Source: Apostichopus japonicus (lineage: Eukaryota; Echinodermata; Holothuroidea; Aspidochirotida; Stichopodidae). From it: a stretch of DNA of 64,000 nucleotides. The translations under genes were made by a program, and so were the position numbers. The stretch is taken from positions 7,544,001-7,608,000 of the forward strand of contig NC_092566.1 of the NCBI RefSeq assembly GCF_037975245.1, read 5' to 3'. The notes beneath the pieces were generated by a model. That model was not told the origin of the DNA. It made no database searches and saw only the letters and a program-made list of their open reading frames with translations. Shown piece by piece: positions 46,001 to 58,000 of this stretch (position 1 is the first letter of the stretch; each line of letters opens with the position of its first letter).

Positions 46001-49000
46001 GGGTTTTAAAGACATTCATCTTAAAATGTTCTGGAATGCTCCTTTAAGGCAATGTTGACGATGACCTTCAACCCCTCAGCGCAGGCCTTAACATTAATGT
46101 TAGTCCACTCTTGTGTAAATTCTAATAATTCAGTCAAACCACATTCTTTCGACTTCATATGAACAACTGAGTAAACTTGTTTGACTGCCTACAGCATTTA
46201 ATCTGAATCTCCATCATAAACACACCAAAAAGGAAGAATTTAGAGATAAGGATTTTAAATGAAAGACAGCACCACACTAAATTTGTAGGACTCAAAAAAA
46301 TGTTTGTACTGGACTAAACAGGTACTAACTTACAAATTAGGAACTACCAAACAGATCAAACAGCATTTGTCACTACTAATTTGTAACAAATTGTTAAACA
46401 TGTCATTTGAGAGAACGAAATCTCATGTTTGCCCAATCGAGGTTTGAGTGAATTAACTCACATGGGAGACAGAGAGCATCAAATATGTACGTGGCTAGCA
46501 TGGTCGGTAGGAGCGCGTCCCCTCGAGATGGGAACGTCCCGTTGCAGAGCTGTTGGGCCTTGTTTCTAATGATCAGTAGCTCTGTCACCATGAGAGGAAT
46601 CCGTTTCAATAAACAGACAATCTCCTGTTCCTGGTAATTCAGTTTAACCTGCCAATAAATAAAGCCGCCGTTTTGGATCAAAACTCACCTGCATGTTAAA
46701 ACTAAACTGATATTTTGGACATAATTGTTTATTTCTTTAATATTGTTTTATTTATTTTTATCATATTACTTTAATGTGAGAAAAAACAGAAACCAATATA
46801 TTAAAATTTACTGTAAATATGAATCTTGAATTATTTGGTGATTGAACAAAGAATAAACAACAAGAGTAACAAACTGGGATGTCTTTGCCTAAAATTATTT
46901 GGCAAAATTTCTGTAACTTGAATAGAAAGAATGTTGTTTTGGTTTTCATACTTTCATTTTTCCTATGAGTTTTAAGTATGATTCTTAGAGTGGGAATGAA
47001 CCTCCGATTTCTGCTTCTTACAATTAACAGATGCACTAACCTCCATAGCCTTAGTAGATGCAGGTTGCCTAGCAACCTCAAGGCCATACATACAGACTCT
47101 GAAAGCAAGGTGTCGATATTCGGGGATCTGTGCTAGAACGCTCCCGAGAAAGTTAACCTTGTGTAACGTCATGCTGGCCAAGATGCTGTAATGGTAACAG
47201 TGCTTCTTTCGGTTCTAGGATTTACAAGGAAAAAGGTGAATTAGTATCGACTTTATGACTCCAGAAAGAAGTCAAGTTTCTTTACGGAGTAGAAATATTA
47301 AGACATACTTGGAGGAAGGGTAGAAGCCTTTTACAAGTTTTGATTTTTCTGTTAAATGGAGAATGACACAATGACTATAAAAGTGGACATAATGCATATG
47401 TTTTACGGCTCGTTAAGAATGCTAGATGGTTGACGATGCGTGGAACAAAACTTGGAAACACGACCTGCTGCTACTGGCATAGTTAACAAATAGTTTCATT
47501 CTACTAGTATCACAACCAAAAAACTTCAAACATTTATTGTCCTGTTGTATCCTTTGATGATAGTTAAATACAACACACAAATTGGGATGAGTGGGGTATT
47601 TCATGAGCATGTCAACTTGACAGGATGCCAAAGGATGTTAACTTGACAGGTAAGACCACTGACTTTAGCTATGGGAAGCAGCGACTGAAATTTTACAAAC
47701 CCGATTGGAAGAACCCTGTGGAGGTGCTTTATCTAACTCTGGTGGAGACTCGAGAAGTTGTTTTGCTAGCTGGACAGCTAGGTCACAGGCGACCTGAGTG
47801 TAACCATGGGCGAAGAGGGCTTCCGCTCGGGCAAACTTGATCTACAAAAGAAACCGATGTGGATGATGAAAATGTGGTTGCCATATCAAAGGAAAGGAGC
47901 AGAGAGAGTAGAAACTCAAGAGAACCGCACAAGATCGGTGTAAACCATTGGGACTGTCGAGTGCCAGAAGATCTGTTTTATTTTACTTCTCAAGTTGCTG
48001 TACGGAATGGTAGCTAGGTTAATGTATCCTAACTGATCCCTTGAGCTCAAATTTGTTACGTTCGCGTATGACACTGTACGAAATGTGGTGTTCATTTACA
48101 TGCACTTTTGAAAAAGTGTGGCCATTAGCTAATTTTTGGTGTCAATCACTCCAACTCCCTTTGGTATTTTTTGATATTTTTGGCAACACCCATAATCATC
48201 TCTGAAAAGTGTGGCTACCTTGCAAAGAGCAGTAAAACCGAATTAAATGTTCAAGAATTTGCTCAGCAATCCCCAAAGGGGCAACAATCACCTTTCTTGC
48301 CTCACCCCCCCACCCCCCGCCACCGGCCCCATGCACCTTCCAAGAAAGGACACCAGGCATATAATTTCACTTCACTTGCATGCCTGCTTCTTTTTAAACA
48401 CTTCTACCAACAATCATAACCTATCAATTCAAGAGGGAAAACTAATCCCTACGATAATTGCACTGACTTCTGGACAGACTGTCGGAGGAATTTATTCCTC
48501 TGCAATATTTTGGCAGTGAAAAAATTGACTTATCGTCCGTGCATAAATGCCTTCCTTAACAGAATTAACCCCAAATGTTCTTCTTCCACTATATTTGAAA
48601 AATAGGAAGCTCACCTCCACTCCATCTTCTGTCCTCTTGATAAAAGCGAATGGATTAGGAGGGACCTCTTTCTTCTTGGCAGCCGTCTCTGGTAGTTTGG
48701 CTTTTGTATCGTAGAAATAAACGTGGTATTCATCGCTTGACTGTTTGTTGGTTTCCTTCTGTTTCGGAACTTCCATCTCCGATGTACTCGGTAAACTTTG
48801 ACCTTTTGTGTCGACCTTGACTGGTTTAGCAGGCGGGACATCACTGTCTGTCAGGTCAGAGTCTAATGTATCGAAATGATTCGCTTTAATCGTCTTCCTC
48901 TTAGCTCCGCTTTTCTCGGCCGCCGTTGTGGCGGCTTGCGCCGGGATTTGGACTTTTCCCACCTCGGTCGCGACTTTGGCGATCGGGGTCTGTTGAGAAC

Positions 49001-52000
49001 CGGACGCTGCTCTGCTATCGGAATCAGAGTCATCGGTCGGGGACATGGTGGCCCCTGTGTGGTACCCTTCTACCTTGTCACTGGAGGAGGATTCGCCAGA
49101 GTCGGAGGAGTTCAACCTCTGCAGAGCATTGGCTTCGTCCGCCTGATTTGCACTGTGATCCGTTCTCTTTGAAATCCCCCCCTCAGGAGGGTTGACAGTA
49201 CTACAAGTTCTACTACTACTACTACCACTAACATGATCTTTCAATAAATTAACAGTCGGAACGGTACTAGTCCTAAAGTCTGAAATGATTCCCTGATGGC
49301 CGCTTTCCATCGTAAAGGATGAAAGAGGCTGCGATCCTTCTCCTTTATCCTGAGTGGACTCCCCTTTCTGAGTCTCTGAACTATCTCCATCTCCACTGTC
49401 ATCTGTATCAATTTTATCCTTCGTCAAATCCGAAGTCACGTCGCTCTCGAGGTACGTGATTCCCGGAATGGGGAAGTCTGACCAGTCCAAGAGGCAAGCC
49501 TCAATGGCGGGTTTGAAGCCGTTGAATATTTCCACGTCCACTTTCCGGACTTTGTTACCCCCACTGCTACTTCCCGAGATGGTGAAATTTAGACCTCTCG
49601 CCTTGAGCACCTGGAGGTGCCACTGGCGTAGTTGCTGTTCGTGGGTGTGTCTGTCCTCGGGGCTCAGCATGGGGTCCAAACAAGCTAGCCGCCAAAGGTT
49701 CACAATCTCATCGCACATGCTGGCTCCAGCATGCTGAGCCGTCGCAAGTTGACTGTTGCTGTTGGCCCGGTGGCCGTGGTTACCGCATTGCGAATGAAGA
49801 GCGGACGTTCTCGTGTAAAACCACCAGACGACGATCTGTCAGGGATAGACAGGTTGAGAGAAATGAGGAATTTACGCCATGACCGCTACTCAAAATTGGC
49901 AAGAAAATATCAGAGCAAAATCATAAATAAAAGAATGGTTGAAATAATTATATACTAAATTTGGAAAGAGCAAAGAAATTATAGGCTGGAAAATGGGATT
50001 TGAATAAGAGATCACATTTCTACTGCAAAAACAATGAGTTTAGAATAGAGTACCTACACAAATGATTCTGCAATAGCCAATGTCATTTGTTTATAATATA
50101 CTATGAGTAAGCCACATGTGTAGCATGAGATCATTCAACAAATTGACCTCCATTGACATTTGACCTCTGAATAAAAATGATTGTGATTTGCATTCTGCAA
50201 ATCAAATTAGATTAAAATAAAATTGAATATCTGACCTGTTCACATCCCAAACATTCTTCCGTGATTACTTTGAGAAGTAACATAGCATTGCTATCTCTTC
50301 TTCTCATCATCTCCTTGACGATTGAGAGCAAATTCCAAATTCCTTCTGGTTCTCGTCCTCTCAGAGGTTTCAGTAAGTTTGTGTATTCGAGAGATGCCAC
50401 AGGAGCAGTCGATGGTAAATGCAAGGAGTTCACGTCACTATGGGAAAGAAATTTCACACACGCACAAACACAAAATTACACCTTGAGGGAAATATGAACT
50501 TCTTTTCCTTTTAAGCGGTGGTGGTGGTGGTGAGAGGGTTTGGTGATTTGGGGGAGTTGGGGGTGGGGGTGAGAATGTTGAGATTGGTTTCGATCTTTGT
50601 GTTGTCTTCTTTCATTACATTGTTACTTAGATGGCTTGACCTTTTGATAGGTTTAGTTTCTTTAAAAATTTCCTTCATTAACTTTGTAATCATGTAGTTT
50701 TCTATACTGACTTTCCTTAACTTTAAGCAATCAACATTTGTTGTCTATGTTTTTCTTTTGAAAGAGGGAGGGGGGGAATTTGCTTTATATTTTGTCCTGA
50801 TTTTAGTTGTACGCTGTTGCAAGGGTGGAAATAACTAATTATTCGCTTAAAATATATCTTGTCTTCACTTCTGTCTGTCTCAGTTTGGCTTAAGTTATAG
50901 TAATCACTTATAGTAATCACTTATAGTAATCACTCAAGTTATATATGTTAATCACTTGCTCTACATAGAGTCCACTATGAGATAATTACGAATCACTAAC
51001 GAGGAACCCTCCACTAGAATGAAGATGTCGGTCACTTGAGGTTTCTGAAACAGCATTCCACTATAATCAAGATGAAGACTACAATTATAAGAAATCATAA
51101 ATACACCACATATTTGTGTGTTCAGGTGTCTTGTGAAGATCACAAACCTTGGTGACAATTTTTTCAAAGGGACAGAAAATTTGTCTGATATTGTATAATT
51201 TCATCATTTGGTTTAGTTAGTTAGTTAGTTAAAAGTGACAACTCATTTTAAATATGGTTTGTATTAATACTTCCTGAAATATTGGTAATTTTATCAATAT
51301 AACCCAGGTTTAAGTGGATTCTTATAACAAATGAGCTGTTACCACCACAAAATTTAGTACAGTTCATATGAAGACACAAGCAAAAGTTCTCCTTGAATTT
51401 TACCTCAAAACCACAGGCTGTGGTCCACTAAATTTGGTTAAAGTCTTTTTAATGTTATCGTGAAGAGTTGTTTCATCCAGAAACCATCTGGTCAATTCTG
51501 TTGCCGAGGGTCCTGCTGTCGGATCTGGTGCCCCGGCAACCGTGTTGATAAGGCTGGTCTCCGACATCAGCAGTTCGTCTAGTAACTTCTGAGCCGTTGG
51601 TAAAATCTGTTGAAAATACCAAGATAATGGTAATTATTTGAAATTGAAATTCAGATCAAATCTAACGTTCCTAGTTATGAACAATCACTCGTTTCACGAG
51701 ATTTGTTGACTAACCATGGACTTGGTGTATTTACATTTCAGAGAGGATGCCATTGTTCCAAGTGGATGCATTTACATCTAGGTAGATGTATCTATTGTAT
51801 TTTAACCTACTTACATTAATATGAAACTGATTTTATAGTACAGATGAAACAAAAAAATCTGGGTTTAAGATCTTGAAGCATACATAACAAGTTGTAACAG
51901 GTTAAGTCCTTTGTTATATCACATATTTACATTTCAGTGAGGACGCAAATTATATCCTAGTGGATGTGTTTACATAGGTAGATGTATCTATTGTATTTTA

Positions 52001-55000
52001 ACCTACTTACATAATATTAAAATATGAAAATATGAAACATTATATGAAAATATGATTTTATAGTACAGAAGAAAAAGAAAAGTTAGGTTTTAACAGGTAA
52101 CAGGTAACCTCAACATTTCCCACAAAAGTCCAAGGGAAAATCATTTTGATCTTTCAAAAAAAAACAACAACAAAAAAGACCAGAAATTAATTCACCTGTT
52201 GAGGAAGCTCGCTTATTAAATACTGGGCGAACTTTTGGAGCTGGTCCCTCTGTAGCCGTGAGAGAGATTCCGACACTGGGGCCCTGATGCAGAGCGCCTC
52301 TGGTTGCTGCATACGGTGTAAGCAGAGGGCCACCACATGGCTGCACCATTTACTTACGGTGTTACAGGTGCAACTGCATGACGAGATTCTACACCGGTCA
52401 AAGGTTATAGCAACATTAAAAGAATCTATGGTGCATCCTAGATGAAACCCTGAGAAGAATATTTAAGAGAATATCCAAAAAAAAACAAAAGTTAAAGTGA
52501 TACTGAAGGATGACACGGTTGAAATATGGCCGATTTTCATAACCCAAAAATCCTAATGGTGCTGATCTGTGGAATTCTTTACCAAATACAGCTAAAAATC
52601 CTCTAATGTACGTCAAATTCTTTGAAGAAATACCTTGCTAATCCAAGTAACGTTGCTCGTTGTGTTTGCAATGCTGTCTTTGTTTCCTTTCCACATTGTG
52701 CAGTGTAACCAACCCCCACCCCACCCACTTGCCCACCCACTCACCCACCCCATTTGCACCTCCATCAATTTAGGTTTCTTTACGTTACCCGGACATCACA
52801 TATGTTTCTTTCAAATTTCTTTCCTGATTCCCTTTCATTTCAAGTGATAATAATATCGCCCATCAGGCATGCCTTGATTTCGTACGGAATTGTTAACTTA
52901 TATTTTCCCCATTCGGGGTGCCACGCGCTTTATAGATGTTTGGTGGGACTTTGTGATAGCCAGATAGCTGTAGCATGTGTATTTGATATCTGTACAACGA
53001 TAGCACACAAACACACTGAAGCTAGCCCACCCCGCAATGGCACCGTAAAAACTGAGGAGATCCACTTTGGTAGGAAAAGAATGACCACCGAAGGTGATGT
53101 GAAATTTATATAATGAATAACATATGTGGTTGTATCCTATTTGTACCTATTTGTTGTATCATGATAGATGTATTTGTTGCATGTTCTATCATTAATATAT
53201 TACTGTTACTGCACTACCAATAATTTAAATTGAGTTGAACTGGATTGAATTCCCCTTCCCATTAAGTTCGTCCAAGTTAACGGGTGATATAATATTTTCT
53301 GCCAACTTTATGGACTTTCTCACGTTCTTCAAAAAGGGTACAATCAGCTGGTATCTACCCTCAACAGTTAATGTCAATAACAACTTCAGCCCAGATTCTT
53401 GGATGTAAGAAATGCTAGATGTTTAGTAAATCTGCTAATCTGCTATGACAGGGTGACAGGCTTAAGCTACAATTTGATCTTTAGTATTGTTTAGAGAGGT
53501 TTTAACCATTACTCAAGACTTTAAAATGAAAAAAAAAATGGAAAAAAAAAACAATGTCTGATCAAGTGTTTAAATTTGACATTGGAAGAGAACTTACGAC
53601 TACAAGAGCAATCAGTTTCTTTAACGTTTTTCAGGGTGTCTTTAGAATAATCTGACTTTCCTTAAATTATAGATTTGTCTGAAAAGATCATTTTAAGGTT
53701 TGACAGGTCTGAAGTCACTTACGGTATAAACAAATGGTTGTCACCTGCAGGCATTCAAAGGTTAGTTTTGATTGTTTGACAAGACATTTCATCTACTTGA
53801 CAACTTGACTACTTGATAAGCCATGGCTGAAGATATCATACATGCCAACAACAAAAATTGTCACATACCTATTTGAAGAACATTTTCCAAAAGTTTACTT
53901 CGCACGAGAAGTTCTCCTTTTGAAAATTCATCAGGACTTCCATTTGCCAAGCAGGAATATAATCTGGGAAGTAAAAATAATTAATCCAGATGATTAGCAG
54001 GGATTCATGCTGCTAACTATAAAATCGATTGAATTTATCTAAGGACAAGGTACAATTTGGAATGAAATATCGACTATGACTTGTATCGTGAATAAATTTA
54101 CTAATATTTAGTTACGTAATAAATTTAATATAGAATAAAAAAAGTGAGGGACAAAGAAAGATATTATCCTGTACCTCTCTTCTCTAATAGGTCATCTTAT
54201 TCCAAAAATATTAACAGACAGCTGACTTTGCAACTGAAACTGACTTTGTTTACAGCTCTCCAATCTCATAACATTTCCTACATCAGAGAAATGATCCAAT
54301 CATAACATTTTTACAAGGGATAACATCTTGTGGTACATTGCTGAACAATATTGGATTTGCTCAACCACAAAACAGAAGTTATTGTCGCAGGAATACTATC
54401 GAGTTAAAACGGAAAAACTGACTCCTCGATGACTTGCGATAAAAGCCTGAATTAAAGTGAAACTCGACAGTGAATTGAAACTGAGCCAATATATATCTTT
54501 AGATCTTCAAGGAAATCTCCCTTCTTCTTAAAGCAGCATTTTGCGTTGGGTCACTTTTTTCCACCTTTTTATCATGTGCATCGATTTTTTTACATGTATC
54601 AATCATAAAACAGCAAACTTAGATACCATCCAAGTTTCACCCTGCCAAGATCATTAATTAGCCAGTAATTAACGATTTATGTCGATAATGAGAAGAGTGT
54701 CCTCGACAAATTCCACAGTTAAAATTAATCGTATACAATTCCGCCAAACCCACTAGTTTGAATGCAACCAATCAGAGATGCAGGTTTAGTTATGAGCCAT
54801 TGCTAAAAATAGATTCAAGACTTTGCGTTGGTACAACCACATGAACCAGGGAGTTGTTATGCAACTCCCTGGTACAACTGCCATATAGACTGTACACAAA
54901 TCAAGCGTGATGTTATATTACGTATTTGTCAATGACGTTCGTAGTGTTTAAATATTCATATTATGGGCGAGGTTTATTGGGTTCCCAATGGAAAATATCT

Positions 55001-58000
55001 TGGAGAGCAACAAAGTTGAAAGTTGCAAATTTTTAGACTTTTATGCCACCATTTGAAGTAAAATATAAATAGATTAGCTAGTTATGTATGTCGTTATGGC
55101 AAAGTGGAATCAGTGAGGTTGAGAAAAATCATAGAAAAGGACGCAAAATGCTGCTTTAATCCCCCCCCCCCCCTTTGTAGAATAAGAACTGTGACCCATT
55201 TTGTCAAACATGTCAACTGAAGATAAGACTCATAACAATGGTATGTACCCTCATTGAAGCCATCTGATTGGTTGATTACTGCTCATAACTCTCAGAGACC
55301 AGGCAAAGATGACACCCAGAAGATATAACACATCTGGTTTTTGTAGTATTCAATGACAACATAGATATGAATTACTAAGACCAAGGCAAAGTGAGGGTGA
55401 CTTCGTCTTTTAGATTCACCTACTGTACCATTTCTGGTTGGCAACATAATTAGGAATCCTTCATAACAACCAATCAGTGATGTCACTGTCAAGGACATTT
55501 TCCTAAAGTTTACAAAATTTGCAATTTGTTAATAACACAGTATTAATCTTTTTACAGGAAGCTTCTAAGGTAAAAAAATATATACATTTTGACATCGAAT
55601 AGAAAACTTCCCCATAAACTTCAAACATGTGAAACAAATCATGTGAAAGTTTTGCAAGAATTTTTGGTCCATCAACAATAGGTAATTACAAATTCGCAGT
55701 CAAACAAAATTCCTACTTAGTCCATTATGTAGTTTGTGTTTCAATTTCAGGTTTTTAAAAAAAGGTGTCAAAAATGTGTACATCAGCAAAAATTGTCAAC
55801 CTATGTTTACCCAAATTAAAGTCACTATTTTTTGACTGATTGTCTCCATTTGTGTTAGTATGTATTTATTTATTTTTTTTGTGTTTTCTGTTGTGTTTCA
55901 TCAAATACTTCCAGTACATTTTCTGACAGATTAATATTTCTTGGGAAAACGATTTTATAAGTATCATACTTCTGTTTTCTCCATTTCCAAGCACGAATTT
56001 GATATGTAAAATTAAAAATATTTGTTCACTTGACTTATTGTTTACTTTCATATGTTTAAGTGATATTGAGTATTTATTCTGTCATAGCTATGCTGTCATT
56101 GTCATAGCTGAGACAGATTAGATTGCTTTATTTCATAATATGCTACTGGTTAAGTCATAACAGGGTTGGGCAATTCTTCTTTTCTTTAAAAGAAGAATGT
56201 TTTTATACTTGATTTAGATATTTCATTACTTATCATTTTTAAACTTTCTTAATCCACTGTTGTAAATTCCTTTTTAACTTTGATGCTGTTTACATACTAC
56301 TGTAACTTAGTTCAAAGTTCTTTCTTTTTCGGTACATAACTTTAAATAGGTCTAAACTAGTCAATTATTAACAGAAACATCTTTTTCTTGTCTGAGATTT
56401 ATAAACAAAACCTAATTTGACCGACTTATTGTTAACAGAGCTCTCACTGCATGGGACAACAATATAATATAATAATATTGAGGATTTATAAAGCGCAGAC
56501 ATATCCACTGATACAGTGCTCAAGGCCCATCACAATATTACCGTGGTCAACGATAACCTGTCAAACACAGAGACAATCCCTCCACATGGCAGCAGCTAAA
56601 CAGCGCCCAACTGACAGTTTATCTCACAGGTCCCCATTCATACACCTGGGTGAAGAGAGGCAATGGAGATAAAGTGCCTTCCCAAGGACAAAACACAATA
56701 ATCTGGCCAGAACTTGAACCTACAAGCCTTCGATCACAAGTGGTACTACCTTAACCACTTGACCACAATGCTCTCACACTATTGTTGTTTACATGGAAAT
56801 AAAATAAACACCTCTTGTATCAAGTTCAGGATTACAAAACCACTAGTTATGAAAAAGCTTTTCACTTTTAGTTAACGCAGCTGGTTGCATTTCTTATGTT
56901 AAAAGGACTTTACATGCCATTTACCACAACGATTTAAAACCTAGTGAGCTTTCATGGATGTGAATGCTAAATAGTATTTTTCACTAGTCTAGGTAGTAAG
57001 TAGGCCCACTGTTGGTATACTCTCTGTTATGAAAGTATAGGCCTGGCCTATGCTGAAATACTGATGTTTGTATTGACATTTCTAGCCACAATATTCAAAA
57101 ATATTAACCTAGTGAACTTTCATGGATGTGAATGCTTTATAGTATTTTACACTAGTCTAGGTCCACTGTTGGTATACTATCTGTTATGAAAGTATAGGCC
57201 TGGCCTAAGCTTAAATACTGGTGTTTGTATTGATTGAATTGACATTACATGCCGTTAACAACAAGATTCAGTTAAGAAATTAACCTAGTGAACTCCCATG
57301 GATGTGAATGCAAAATAGTATTTTTCACTAGTCTAGGCCCACTGTTGGTATACTATCTGTTATGAAAGTATAGGCCTGGCCTAAGCTTAAATACTGGTGT
57401 TTGTATTGATTGAATTGACATTACATGCCGTTAACAACAAGATTCAGTTAAGAAATTAACCTAGTGAACTCCCATGGATGTGAATGCAAAATAGTATTTT
57501 TCACTAGTCTAGGCCCACTGTTGGTATACTATCTGAAATCTTGGTATACTTATGAAAGTATAGACCGGGCCTATGCTTGTATACTGATGTTTGTATTGAA
57601 AAAAAAAAAACGTACTTCCTCAAGATATGAAATATAAATGATACACTAAATATATTCTTTGTGCACATGCATTTTATTTCTAATGCCTCATGAGAAGTTA
57701 CGTAGTAAACATAACTGGTGTGCTCAGTCCAGTTTACGATGTAGATGTAACCCTTTTGTTAAAATCTTTGTTATAAACATGCTAGATGATGACCTAGTCT
57801 TTATTACTGAACATACTTGATTGAACCATATTCACTTTAAATAATTTATTTTATCAAAAAACTTTTGAAGGACAAATAAAGAGCAGGATTATTCAAGGAA
57901 ATTAGTGCTTTGAAGAGTATGTGCCACTATGACAGACCACCTACTGTTATCCATTTCCTGGCATTAATGGTTGCTTTATCCCGGGGGAAAAATAAGTCAA

